Both the position numbers and the translations under genes were made by a program. A stretch of DNA of 64,000 nt from CANHBY01 sp046342195 (GTDB lineage: Bacteria > Pseudomonadota > Gammaproteobacteria > Burkholderiales > Burkholderiaceae_C), in assembly GCA_046342195.1 (NCBI GenBank), contig JBKDQE010000018.1, forward strand, positions 48,846 to 112,845, in the 5' to 3' direction. Of this stretch, positions 16,756-25,948 are shown piece after piece; position 1 is the stretch's first letter; each line of letters opens with the position of its first letter. Under the pieces are notes generated by a model. That model was not told where the DNA came from. It saw only the letters and a program-made list of their open reading frames with translations, and searched no databases.

Positions 16756-18161
16756 CCACGGGCTCCCAAAAGTGGAACATCAGTGCGTTTTTTGGGAGAC
16801 CTGTCCAGAGACAAAGCGCGCCATGGAGGGCGCTTTGATGCCTGAGGCTCCAAAACCGCCAGCACAGGAGCTCCGGCCATGATAGATAAATCTTCCACGC
16901 TGCGCACCCGTCGATCGATCAGCTCGATCAAAAGGCCAATACCCATGGCCACGCACATTCCGCCCAGCACCGACACGGTAAAGCCAATGACCCATTTTTT
17001 TTGCGAAGTATGAAAAGGCTCTACAGCCTGGCTCAGCCAGCGCAAGCTGGAGTCTTGGGTCTGGCCTCCGGCACTGAACTCTGAAACCCTGTGCCCTGCT
17101 TCATCATAGGCCCGCTGAGCAGCCGCCACATCGCGTAGTAACACAGCAGCCTTGTCACGTTCGAATCTTAAAGACAAGACCCGTTTTTTTTGTTCTTCTA
17201 TAGAGGCCTTCAGTACACCCACTTTATGCGCGGCACTGCTGACAACTGTGCGAGTCCCTCCGCGAACCCGTTCAGATTCTATGGCCAATTGTTTGCTTAA
17301 ACTGCCAATACGAGATTCAACCGCCAGGCGATCGGGATGGTTTGGGCCCCAGACACGTTCTTTTTCGCTGAGTAAAGCCTCCTGAGTTGAAATTTGCGCT
17401 TTGAGCGACAGTACCGAACTACTGACCAAAATATCTGGAGAAAAGTCTTCTGTGGTTCCACTGCTCATGCCAGCGAGCGAGGCCTGAGCATCAGCCAATT
17501 GCTGGGTCAGGAGGTTCAATCGGGCGGTTTCTTGATCCATCTGGCCGTCAGAAATTACCATGCCTTTTTGCTGCTGGTATTTGGTCAGGGCTTGCTGGGC
17601 GGATTCAAGCCGGTTTCGAAGTTCCGCAAGGTGTTTTTGAAACCACTCTGCCGATTGTCGCGAAGGCTCAGCCTTGAGTTCGATGGCTGTGTCAATGGCC
17701 GCCTGAGCAAAGGCATTGGCTGCCGCAGCCGAAAAAGCCGAATCGGGCGCAGTAAAACTAACATGGATGATATTGCTCAATCGTACCGGCTCAACCACCA
17801 AACCGCGCTGTAGCAAACTGGCATAAAACCGTTCCACAGGTACCCGCTTGCCTTCGGTTGAGCGGCGCCATTCTTCAATAGCCGCAGCCTGGCTGGTAAT
17901 GCCCAGCACATGCACCACTCGGGTGGCCACTTTATCGCTGCGGATCATTTCAACCTGCGTTGCAACATCCACCGGCGACGCCAAGGGCCCCAAAATAGGG
18001 TCAGGTCGAACATCAAGCACTAGCGAGGCTTTGGCCGTATATTGTTTGGCAGAGGACATCACTACCCCCATACCCAAGCCAGATACGATCAGAAACAAAA
18101 GCAGCACCAGCCATTTGCGGCACCATAAAATACGAAGGCACTGCGTCAAGGTGAGGGTCAT
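16752..18161 (-). CDS. epsF: Chain-length determinant protein EpsF family (Wzz-like)
   Basis: An inner-membrane polysaccharide co-polymerase of 469 residues. One transmembrane segment near the N-terminus (LVLLLFLIVSGLGMGVVMS) and another near residue 400 flank a long periplasmic coiled-coil region, the Wzz/GNVR layout. The C-terminal cytoplasmic tail (VEDLSIMAGAPVLAVLEP) is where the separate kinase EpsG would dock. Overlap with epsG by four bases suggests coupled translation. It probably sets chain length of the polymer made by the Wzy-like protein. Confidence 0.88.
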   Translation of the reverse strand: MTLTLTQCLRILWCRKWLVLLLFLIVSGLGMGVVMSSAKQYTAKASLVLDVRPDPILGPLASPVDVATQVEMIRSDKVATRVVHVLGITSQAAAIEEWRRSTEGKRVPVERFYASLLQRGLVVEPVRLSNIIHVSFTAPDSAFSAAAANAFAQAAIDTAIELKAEPSRQSAEWFQKHLAELRNRLESAQQALTKYQQQKGMVISDGQMDQETARLNLLTQQLADAQASLAGMSSGTTEDFSPDILVSSSVLSLKAQISTQEALLSEKERVWGPNHPDRLAVESRIGSLSKQLAIESERVRGGTRTVVSSAAHKVGVLKASIEEQKKRVLSLRFERDKAAVLLRDVAAAQRAYDEAGHRVSEFSAGGQTQDSSLRWLSQAVEPFHTSQKKWVIGFTVSVLGGMCVAMGIGLLIELIDRRVRSVEDLSIMAGAPVLAVLEPQASKRPPWRALSLDRSPKKRTDVPLLGARG

Positions 18162-18232
18162 GATGCTGTCGGTCTGGCCTCAATAAATTGAACATTGACT
18201 GATGCGTCAAAATCGGTTTTGCAGAGATTCAC

Positions 18233-19033
18233 TTAAAACAGTGACTCCGGAACATAAATCACATCGTCTCGCTCAACCATCTCTGCCATGGTGGGCTCAA
18301 TCAAGCGCGTGCTGCCCTGCGGGTCACGCCGATGAATCCGAATGCCGCGCTCAGTGCCTCGAAGGGTCAGGCCTCCGGCTTGGGCCATGGCCTGCAACAA
18401 GGTCAAACTCCGCTCCCAGCGAAAAGCTCCCGGGTGCTGAACCTCGCCGTAAATAAAAAAGTTGGGCGCACGAGCCACATGAAGAATATCGCCATGGGCC
18501 ACCAGCACATCTCGCTCACGATCTCCCTTTTGCAAAATGGCAGGCAAATCAATTTCAACTTGAATGGTTTGTCCGGCCCGGGCCCCCACCAGAGTGACCG
18601 TATCAGAGCCTGTTGACAGCACCCCCCCAGCACTTGCAATAATTTCCGACACCCGAACTTGGCCAGATTCAATCGGGTAGCGCCCAGGACGCCCTACCTG
18701 GCCCAGAACCGATACTTGGCTGCTTTTGACTTGCAAAACCACCACACTGACCTGAGGCCTGACGACAAAACCTCCATCAACCAACAGTTTGGCGAGTTTG
18801 TCTTGGGCCGCAGTGACGGTCAGCCCCTGCAATGAAACGCTTCCGAGCAGAGGGTAAAAAATTTCTCCCTGTTCACCAAGACGGGCGTCGAGGCTCAGCT
18901 CGGGATTTTGAAATACCGAAATCCGGAGAACATCACCCGCCCCGAGAAGCACCTCGGGCCCCTTTTGTGACCAAGCAGTCTGGAGGGCAAAGCAGGCCAA
19001 ACAGCAAATGAAACATCGCCTCAGAATAGACAC
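18233..19033 (-). CDS. epsE: Polysaccharide export outer-membrane protein EpsE family (Wza-like)
   Basis: A 266-residue periplasmic/outer-membrane export protein. An N-terminal signal peptide (residues 1-22, ending before QKGPEVLLG) precedes a Poly_export domain (LGAGDVLRISVFQNPELS) and two SLBB-type segments (VSVLGQVGRPGRYPI and FFIYGEVQHPGAFRW). No lipobox cysteine follows the signal, unlike E. coli Wza. It is expected to form the outer-membrane channel used with EpsF and EpsG. The 71 bases separating it from epsF and the 101 from epsD show no terminator. Confidence 0.9.
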   Translation of the reverse strand: MSILRRCFICCLACFALQTAWSQKGPEVLLGAGDVLRISVFQNPELSLDARLGEQGEIFYPLLGSVSLQGLTVTAAQDKLAKLLVDGGFVVRPQVSVVVLQVKSSQVSVLGQVGRPGRYPIESGQVRVSEIIASAGGVLSTGSDTVTLVGARAGQTIQVEIDLPAILQKGDRERDVLVAHGDILHVARAPNFFIYGEVQHPGAFRWERSLTLLQAMAQAGGLTLRGTERGIRIHRRDPQGSTRLIEPTMAEMVERDDVIYVPESLF

Positions 19034-19134
19034 AGTAATCCTCCTGAAAACCGAAATCGAGCGCCAGATTAGCGATTTAATTCACTCACAGAATGGCTCC
19101 GGTCGCTCCCCTGTCAAGTCGCGCCCCGGAGCAC

Positions 19135-20034
19135 TCACTCCACAGAGCCTGGCAATTTACCCGCCCCCTCAGCGGGCTTAACATAATTACCCAAGTATTC
19201 GATCTTGGCTGTGGAACGAAGCGCATGAAGGTCGCCATCGACCACTTTTTTCTTGCGATCATTCAATAAAAACTGGGCAATCATAGGGCGAACCATGGCC
19301 TCTTCAACAGGCTGTGCCTGGGCCTCAAGCAGAGTCAGCACCTGCAAGCCCTGAGGCACTGGGATAGCGACTGATTGGCCGTTTTTAAGTTGGTCAATGG
19401 CAGACAGGCGCCCCATGGGCAACTGCTCAGAGGCCCGAAGTATTTGACCCGATCTATACTTGAGGTTTTGAGCCTTGAGCCGTTCTATAAAAACAGCAAA
19501 GCCGGGGGCTGCCTCCAGAGCCTTGATTAATTCATCAGCCTGTGAGGGTGTGCAGGCAATGAGTAATTCTTGAAATTTAAAAACCTTGCGGCCTTTGAAG
19601 AGGCTCGGGTTATCGTTATAGTAAGCTTGAATATCGGCTGATGTAGGCTCAGCCACCGAATTGGCAATGCGGGCCACATAAGCACGCGAAATAATTTCAC
19701 GACGCGCCGCCTCGATTTGCTGCAATACTTCAGGGGCGCGGTCGAGTTTGAACTCTGCCGCTTTTTGCAGGGTCAGTTCTTGGTCAATCAATTGCTCCAG
19801 CGCTTGCTGTTCTGCGCTGGCCTGATCGCTTGGAATACGGCTTTGCTGAAGGGCAAAACGAATCTGATGTACCGTGAGCTCGGCTTGGTTGACCTTGGCT
19901 GCAGCCTGCGTCACCGTCGGGGAGTCCTGGCCGCCGAGGCGGCAGGCCGACAACATGGCGACCGCAACCCAACCCACAAACTTCAAGCCCTTCACACTTG
20001 ATTGAATGATCATTGGACGACAAGCTTTCAGCAT
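19135..20034 (-). CDS. epsD: EpsD-family peptidyl-prolyl isomerase lipoprotein
   Basis: A 299-residue periplasmic parvulin/SurA-like foldase linked to exopolysaccharide clusters. The N-terminus has a hydrophobic segment and the lipobox LSAC, predicting a membrane-anchored lipoprotein. A SurA-N-like helical region (residues about 45-130) precedes a degenerate parvulin domain from about 145 to 235. The ATG at 20034 overlaps the ubiE stop and has a G-rich ribosome site; an ATG at 20013 would also keep the signal. By analogy it assists folding of the export machinery. Parvulin active-site residues are poorly conserved, so catalysis is uncertain. Confidence 0.85.
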   Translation of the reverse strand: MLKACRPMIIQSSVKGLKFVGWVAVAMLSACRLGGQDSPTVTQAAAKVNQAELTVHQIRFALQQSRIPSDQASAEQQALEQLIDQELTLQKAAEFKLDRAPEVLQQIEAARREIISRAYVARIANSVAEPTSADIQAYYNDNPSLFKGRKVFKFQELLIACTPSQADELIKALEAAPGFAVFIERLKAQNLKYRSGQILRASEQLPMGRLSAIDQLKNGQSVAIPVPQGLQVLTLLEAQAQPVEEAMVRPMIAQFLLNDRKKKVVDGDLHALRSTAKIEYLGNYVKPAEGAGKLPGSVE

Positions 20035-20759
20035 TTTACCCCCACATGAAGGGCCACCACACCCGCCGACAGGTTGTGCACATCCACATGCCCAAAACCG
20101 GCAGCTTTCATCATCGCCTTGAGGGCTGCCTGGTCGGGGTGCATGCGAATAGATTCGGCAAGGTAGCGGTAGCTCTCAGCATCATCTGTCACCCACTTAC
20201 CCAACCATGGCAAGACCTTGAAGGAGTACCAGTCATAGGGCTTTTGCAAGGGCTTGGCAACTTTGGAAAACTCTAAAATCAAGAGGCGCCCCCCAGGGCG
20301 CAATACGCGGTGCATTTCAACCAGTGCACTCTCTTTGTGAGTCATGTTACGCAGGCCAAAGGCCACACTCACCACATCAAATGCGCCAGACTCAAAAGGC
20401 AGCTTTTCGGCATCGCACAGGGCGGTGGGAAGCAGCAAACCTTCGTTAATCAGACGATCGCGGCCTTGAGTCAACATGGCCTCGTTGATGTCTGTATGCA
20501 CAACGCACCCGCTGGGTCCAACCTGCCTGGCAAATGCACGGGCCAAGTCGCCGGTACCGGCAGCAATGTCCAAGACCTTTTGTCCTGGCCGCAAGCGCGC
20601 GACAGCTACCGTATAGGCTTTCCAAACCCGGTGCAAACCACCCGACATCAGATCATTCATCAAGTCGTAGCGACGGGCGACAGAATCAAATACCCCCTTC
20701 ACTCGCTGTGATTTTTGATTTTCATCGACAGTCTCAAAACCAAAATGGGTGCTTGTCAT
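20028..20759 (-). CDS. ubiE: Demethylmenaquinone/ubiquinone methyltransferase
   Basis: A SAM-dependent C-methyltransferase of ubiquinone and menaquinone synthesis. The 243-residue protein has motif I VLDIAAGTGDLA, the acidic SAM-contact loop VVHTDINEAML, and the family signatures YDLMNDLMSGGLHRVWK and FGLRNM. Its length is normal. It sits between the DUF971 gene and epsD and overlaps epsD by seven bases, so the polysaccharide genes may share its transcript. In many betaproteobacteria DUF971 and UbiE genes are also adjacent, which supports quinone metabolism as the original context. Confidence 0.95.
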   Translation of the reverse strand: MTSTHFGFETVDENQKSQRVKGVFDSVARRYDLMNDLMSGGLHRVWKAYTVAVARLRPGQKVLDIAAGTGDLARAFARQVGPSGCVVHTDINEAMLTQGRDRLINEGLLLPTALCDAEKLPFESGAFDVVSVAFGLRNMTHKESALVEMHRVLRPGGRLLILEFSKVAKPLQKPYDWYSFKVLPWLGKWVTDDAESYRYLAESIRMHPDQAALKAMMKAAGFGHVDVHNLSAGVVALHVGVKC

Positions 20760-20839
20760 GGGGGCTTACCAAAAATGAAAAAAATCACAAGAAACAGCGC
20801 CTGTCAAACTGGCGAAAAACAACCGACAATACCCGCCGC

Positions 20840-21220
20840 TCAGACCGTCAGATCAGGAGCCGGGTCGCGCCCCAGGCCAGCTGCTTGTAAGCGCGCCTCG
20901 TAGGTTTTCCAGAGCTCGTCTTGCCTGGAGCCCAGAAAATAAAGGTAGTCCCAGGAAAAAAGCCCGGAGGCATGGCCATCTGAAAATGTGGGCTTGATCG
21001 CATAATGTCCGATGGGTTCAATTTGAGTGATCGTGACGCCGCGCTTGCCATATTGCAACACCTCCTGACCGACACCGTGTCCTCTGACTTCCGCAGACGG
21101 AGAATAGACCCGCATCAATTCAAAGGGAATGCGAAAACTCAATCCGTCATCGAATTGAATTTCCAGTTCGGCGGCTTTTTGATGCGCCGTGACAGACACC
21201 GGCACGGGGCTTGAACTCAT
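20840..21220 (-). CDS. DUF971 domain protein (GBBH-like N-terminal domain)
   Basis: A 126-residue soluble protein consisting of one DUF971 domain, also called the gamma-butyrobetaine hydroxylase-like N-terminal domain. The core features are LEIQFDDGLSFRIPFELMRVYSP and the closing GLFSWDYLYFLG. I start it at 21220 (MSSSPVPV), where the ATG overlaps the HIT gene stop; a start at 21262 would add 14 unconserved residues. Single-domain members are widespread in betaproteobacteria next to ubiE. Their function is not established; a role in iron-sulfur biology has been suggested for relatives. Confidence 0.85.
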   Translation of the reverse strand: MSSSPVPVSVTAHQKAAELEIQFDDGLSFRIPFELMRVYSPSAEVRGHGVGQEVLQYGKRGVTITQIEPIGHYAIKPTFSDGHASGLFSWDYLYFLGSRQDELWKTYEARLQAAGLGRDPAPDLTV

Positions 21221-21678
21221 TGCGACTCTCCTATCCCTTGACCTACGGCATGGGCATTCCAACAGGCTGTGAGGGCCAAGGCTTGATCCAAAGGCTCAAG
21301 AGCTGCGCGCAGCCAAGACAAACGCTCGTGCTGAGGGTCGCGCTGTGGCGCGGCCCAAATAGGATGAGGAAAATGAGTGTCCCAATCAAATCGCGCTACC
21401 ACATGCCAATGCAGATGAGGCACCACATTGCCTAAAGAAGCCAAATTGATTTTGGTTGGCTTGAGCGCCAATCGCATTTCCCGCTCGACGCTGGCCACCA
21501 GTTCCATGCACTCAGTACGGCCTTGGGCGTCAAGATCAGAAAACTCAGTGGTATGGAGTGTCGAGATCACCCGGTAAAAGGCCGGAAAGTAGTCATCGAG
21601 CACCCGCACCAACCTCCAGCGGGAGCCGCTCACCACGACCCGACCCCCCTCCTGCTCGCACAGCTCACAGGCAGACAT
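21217..21678 (-). CDS. HIT-family hydrolase
   Basis: A 153-residue histidine-triad protein. The triad is visible as PHLHWHVVARF near residues 92-102, giving the H-x-H-x-H pattern. The N-terminal CELCEQEGG has a cysteine pair common in this HIT subgroup. Such enzymes hydrolyse nucleotide phosphate or phosphoramidate esters; the natural substrate is unknown. It overlaps the DUF3683 oxidoreductase gene by one base and the DUF971 gene by four, so these genes are probably cotranslated. Confidence 0.9.
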   Translation of the reverse strand: MSACELCEQEGGRVVVSGSRWRLVRVLDDYFPAFYRVISTLHTTEFSDLDAQGRTECMELVASVEREMRLALKPTKINLASLGNVVPHLHWHVVARFDWDTHFPHPIWAAPQRDPQHERLSWLRAALEPLDQALALTACWNAHAVGQGIGESQ

Positions 21679-24600
21679 TACACCAGCACCCGCTCAATTC
21701 CGCCGTCATTGGCGCGGCGCACATAATCGGGCATCCAGTCAGGCCCGAGAATTTTTTGCGCCATTTCGACCACGATATAGTCCGCTTCGAGCAATCCAGA
21801 TTTCAGGTCATCTTCATAACGGCTCAAGCCCATCAAACAACTGGGGCAGGAGGTCAAAATTTTGATGTTTTGCTCAGGCTTCGCCGCCCCGCTGTGCCGA
21901 AGTGCAGCTTCTCCTTTGCGAATTTCTTCTTCCTTGCGAAAGCGGATTTGTGTCGATACATCGGGGCGTGACAGAGCCAGCCCACCACTTTCACCGCAGC
22001 ACCGTTTGCTTTCCAGCACTTGATCTCCCATCAGTGCCTTGACCGTTTTCATGGGCTCTTGCTGTTTCATCGGGCTATGGCACGGGTCATGATAGAGATA
22101 AGCGCCGCCCTCGGTAGCGAGCGTGATGCCCTTTTCGAGCAAATATTCGTGAATGTCCACAATTCGGCAACCAGGAAAAATTTTGTCAAACTGATAGCCC
22201 TGAAGCTGGTCATAACAGGTACCACAACTCACCACCACAGTTTTAATGTCGAGGTAGTTCAGAGTGTTGGCCACCCGATGGAACAGCACCCGGTTGTCAG
22301 TGATGATTTTGTCGGCTTTGTCGAACTCACCGCTGCCACGCTGAGGGTAGCCGCAACACAAGTAACCTGGCGGCAAGACTGTTTGTACTCCGGCATGCCA
22401 CAGCATGGCCTGGGTGGCCAAACCCACCTGCGAAAACAAACGCTCAGAGCCGCAACCCGGAAAATAAAACACCGCCTCGGTGTCGGCTGTGGTGGTGTGT
22501 GGGTTGCGGATAATCGGAACGTAGTTTTTATCTTCGATATCCAGCAACGCCCTGGCTGAGCGTTTGGGGAGGCCACCTGGCATTTTTTTGTTGACAAAGT
22601 GGATCACCTGCTCCTTGATGGGCGCCATGCCTACCGAGGCTGGTGGTGCAGAAGTTTGCTTGTGTGCCAAAACCTTGAGCGCATCGTGGGCAACACGCTG
22701 AGCCTTGAAACCCAATTCCATCAAGGAACGACTGATATGAATGGCCTGAGGATGACTCAAGCCGATAAAGGCCGACTGAATTGCCGCGGCAGGGCGGAAA
22801 CTCTTTTTGCCCATTTTGCGCAACAAATTGCGCATATTCATTGACACTTCGCCAAAATCGATGTCGACAGGACACGGGTTGAGGCATTTGTGACAAATCG
22901 TGCAGTGGTCTGCCACATCTTCAAATTCTTCCCAATGCTTGATACTCACACCGCGCCGCGTTTGCTCCTCATAGAGAAAGGCCTCCACCAGCAGTGAGGT
23001 TGCAAGAATTTTGTTGCGCGGGCTATAGAGCAAATTGGCGCGGGGAACGTGGGTGGCACAAACGGGCTTGCATTTGCCGCAGCGCAAGCAGTCTTTCACC
23101 GAGTCTGCAATGGCGCCAATATCGCTTTGCTGCATGATCAGCGACTCATGGCCCATCAAGCCAAAGCTCGGGGTATAGGCATTGGTCAGGTCTGCCTTGA
23201 TGATCTGGCCGTCAAAAGCGGCATCACGCAAAAGTTTGCCTTTGTTGAAATACCCTTGAGGGTCAACCCGCTGCTTGTACAAGGCAAATTCGGCAATTTC
23301 TTCGTCAGTCAGGAATTCAAGCTTGGTGATACCGATGCCATGCTCACCTGAGATCACCCCATCCAGGCTGCGGGCCAGCTTCATGATGCGGCCCACGGCA
23401 TCATGAGCGGTTTGCAGCATGGCATAGTCATCTGAATTGACAGGGATGTTGGTGTGAACATTCCCGTCGCCCGCATGCATGTGCAAGGCCACCCAGACTC
23501 GGCTGCGTAAAATGTGTTGGTGAATTTTGTCGCAAGCTTCGAGAATCGGCCTGAGCGCCGCACCAGTGAAAATATCCCGCAAACCTGCCATCACCTGAAC
23601 CTTCCAGGAAGCACGCAAGGTGTGGTCCTGTAGCTGCTCGAACAATGTCCGGGAGCTATTGCCTGACTCCATGGCCTCCCATGCCCCGTGGCCTGAGCAT
23701 GCGGGCCGCTGAGCCGCCGGAGTGTCGAGGTGAGCCAGCCAGTAAGCCCACAAGGCATGGGCTTCAGACAAAACACCAAGCGCCCGCTGAACGCTGTCCT
23801 GGAGCAACTCTGCCGAGGCAATGGGCTCAGCCTCGCCGCTTTTACCCAGCGGCAACTGACCCTGAGAAAGAAAGTCACGAACAGCTTCAATCATGGCCAG
23901 CTTGTTACGCAGGCTGAGCTCAATATTGATACGCTCAATCCCCTCAGTGTACTCGCCCATACGGTGCAAGGGAATCACCACATCTTCGTTCACCTTGAAG
24001 GCATTGGTGTGTTTGCTGATGGCTGCCGTGCGTTTGCGATCCAGCCAGAATTTTTTGCGGGCCTCCGGGCTCACAGCCACAAAACCCTCACCCGAGCGGC
24101 TGTTGGCTATTCGAACCACCTCACTGGCTGCCTGGGCGACGGCATCGGCATTTTCTCCGGCAATATCGCCAATTAAAACCATCTTGGGCAGCCCGGAACC
24201 TCCGCGTTTGCTCTTGGTGGCATAACCCACAGCCTTGAGGTAGCGGTCATCGAGGTGTTCCAAGCCAGCCAGAATGGCCTGCCCGGCCTTGGCTTGAGCA
24301 AACATGAAATCTTTGATTTCAACAATGCTGGGCACGGCGTTCTTTGCATTACCAAAAAACTCCAGGCACACGGTTCGGGTGTGGGCCGGCATTTGATGAA
24401 CAATCCAGCGTGCACTGGTGATCAGACCGTCACAACCCTCTTTTTGAATGCCCGGCAAGCCAGCAAGGAATTTATCCGTCACATCCTTGCCCAAGCCCTC
24501 TTTGCGAAATTTTCGCCCGGGGATGTCAAGCCGTTCAGTGCGCTCAAGCCGTTCACCACGGGCATCAAAGTAACGTAACTCAAAGCTGGCTACTTCAACA

Positions 24601-25634
24601 TCATGAATTTTGCCGAGGTTGTGATTCAATCGAACGACTTCAAGCCACTTGGCTTCCGGCGTCACCATGCGCCAGGAAGCCAAATTGTCCAGGGCCGTAC
24701 CCCACAACACCGCCTTTTTCCCTCCGGCATTCATGGCAATGTTGCCACCCACGCAACTGGCCTCTGCCGAGGTGGGGTCTACGGCGAATACAAAGCCAGC
24801 CGCTTCAGCAGCATCCGCCACCCTTTGCGTCACCACTCCGGCTTCCGTCCAAATGGTGGGAACCTCATGCTCAAGACCAGGCAAGCGCACTTTTTCGACG
24901 GCTGTCATGGCCTCCAGCTTTTCGGTGTTGATCACGGCGCTTCGCCAAGTGAGGGGCACCGCCCCGCCGGTGTACCCTGTACCGCCCCCTCGCGGAATGA
25001 TGGTCAAGCCCAAATCAATACAGGCTTTGACCAAACGAGCCATCTCGGCTTCGGTATCGGGTGTCAGCACCACAAAAGGGTACTCCACCCGCCAATCGGT
25101 GGCATCAGTCACGTGAGACACTCGGCTGAGGCCATCAAACTTGATGTTGTCCTTGGCCGTGTGCTTACCCAAGCTACGCAGGGCCTTGCGCCGCAAATGT
25201 TGCAGTTCATCGAAATGCTGCGAAAAATCAGCCACAGCCTTGCGGGACATTGCCAGCAATTCCTCAACCCAAGCATCACGGGGGGGGGCATGTGGGGGGC
25301 GGCGGCGCGCCTCAATCTCGCCGAGACGATGTTCCAAGGCTTCGACCAACAACCGTCGGCGACGCGGGTTGTCAAGCAAATCATCCTGCAAGTAAGGGTT
25401 GCGCTGAACCACCCAGATATCCCCCAGCACCTCGTAGAGCATGCGCGCCGAGCGCCCTGTCTGGCGCTCTTGGCGCAACCAATTAAGCAACTCCCAAGCT
25501 CTGGAGCCGAGCAGACGGATCACAATTTCTCGGTCAGAAAATGAGGTGTAGTTGTAAGGAATCTCGCGGATACGAGGCGCCGAGGCAGGCCCTTCGGCTT
25601 GAGTTATTTCAGCAATTGGAATGGGAGCATTCAT
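21678..25634 (-). CDS. DUF3683 FAD/FMN-binding oxidoreductase with Fe-S and CCG domains
   Basis: A very large (1318 residues) flavin and iron-sulfur oxidoreductase characteristic of betaproteobacteria. In order it has a DUF3683 region (about 25-185), an FAD_binding_4 domain with PRGGGTGYTGGAVPL near 214-228, and an FAD-oxidase C domain with the HAGDGNVHTN motif. Two 4Fe-4S motifs follow (CLRCGKCKPVCATHVP and CTICHKCLNPCPVD), then two CCG heterodisulfide-reductase-like domains (CCGYPQRGSG and CCGESGGLALSRPD). The layout is like a fused D-lactate/glycolate dehydrogenase with its electron-transfer subunits. The substrate is unknown. Confidence 0.9.
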   Translation of the reverse strand: MNAPIPIAEITQAEGPASAPRIREIPYNYTSFSDREIVIRLLGSRAWELLNWLRQERQTGRSARMLYEVLGDIWVVQRNPYLQDDLLDNPRRRRLLVEALEHRLGEIEARRRPPHAPPRDAWVEELLAMSRKAVADFSQHFDELQHLRRKALRSLGKHTAKDNIKFDGLSRVSHVTDATDWRVEYPFVVLTPDTEAEMARLVKACIDLGLTIIPRGGGTGYTGGAVPLTWRSAVINTEKLEAMTAVEKVRLPGLEHEVPTIWTEAGVVTQRVADAAEAAGFVFAVDPTSAEASCVGGNIAMNAGGKKAVLWGTALDNLASWRMVTPEAKWLEVVRLNHNLGKIHDVEVASFELRYFDARGERLERTERLDIPGRKFRKEGLGKDVTDKFLAGLPGIQKEGCDGLITSARWIVHQMPAHTRTVCLEFFGNAKNAVPSIVEIKDFMFAQAKAGQAILAGLEHLDDRYLKAVGYATKSKRGGSGLPKMVLIGDIAGENADAVAQAASEVVRIANSRSGEGFVAVSPEARKKFWLDRKRTAAISKHTNAFKVNEDVVIPLHRMGEYTEGIERINIELSLRNKLAMIEAVRDFLSQGQLPLGKSGEAEPIASAELLQDSVQRALGVLSEAHALWAYWLAHLDTPAAQRPACSGHGAWEAMESGNSSRTLFEQLQDHTLRASWKVQVMAGLRDIFTGAALRPILEACDKIHQHILRSRVWVALHMHAGDGNVHTNIPVNSDDYAMLQTAHDAVGRIMKLARSLDGVISGEHGIGITKLEFLTDEEIAEFALYKQRVDPQGYFNKGKLLRDAAFDGQIIKADLTNAYTPSFGLMGHESLIMQQSDIGAIADSVKDCLRCGKCKPVCATHVPRANLLYSPRNKILATSLLVEAFLYEEQTRRGVSIKHWEEFEDVADHCTICHKCLNPCPVDIDFGEVSMNMRNLLRKMGKKSFRPAAAIQSAFIGLSHPQAIHISRSLMELGFKAQRVAHDALKVLAHKQTSAPPASVGMAPIKEQVIHFVNKKMPGGLPKRSARALLDIEDKNYVPIIRNPHTTTADTEAVFYFPGCGSERLFSQVGLATQAMLWHAGVQTVLPPGYLCCGYPQRGSGEFDKADKIITDNRVLFHRVANTLNYLDIKTVVVSCGTCYDQLQGYQFDKIFPGCRIVDIHEYLLEKGITLATEGGAYLYHDPCHSPMKQQEPMKTVKALMGDQVLESKRCCGESGGLALSRPDVSTQIRFRKEEEIRKGEAALRHSGAAKPEQNIKILTSCPSCLMGLSRYEDDLKSGLLEADYIVVEMAQKILGPDWMPDYVRRANDGGIERVLV

Positions 25635-25777
25635 GGGTCAAAATCACGCACGCGCTTTGCGCTCAATGCGTGATCGTACCGCACCCCCTGCAAGAGCCAG
25701 CCGGCACAATCCTGAAACTTATTGGGGTTTCTCACCCTTGCGCTGATTTATAAGCCATTTTTTGCTCTTGGAGCCAG

Positions 25778-25924
25778 GGCTTTGTTGCATAAAGCCCTCT
25801 ATTGATCCGGCACGATAATGCTTGAAATACCCGGATCAATCCTCATGTTGAATCGATGAAAAAAGACGACGCAAGATATTCAACACTAGAGCCACTGCAC
25901 GAACGGCGCAAGCAAATGCACTGA
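25778..25924 (+). mobile_element. Insertion-sequence remnant
   Basis: GGGCTTTGTTGCATAAAGCC at 25778 resembles the terminal repeat of several IS families, and a related string (GGCTTTGTTGCACAAAG, other strand) occurs at 43142-43158. An ATG at 25856 opens 22 codons (DARYSTLEPLHERRKQ) that look like the N-terminus of a helix-turn-helix transposase before a stop. No transposase body remains. This is the only content I can see in the 314-base gap between the DUF3683 gene and sppA. Confidence 0.4.
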
Positions 25925-25948
25925 GCTGCCGAGCTTACTCCTTCGATT

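Noticed and set aside
24603..25544. 313-codon open frame antisense to the DUF3683 gene
   Set aside because: Covered by a clearly conserved gene on the other strand and without recognisable motifs.
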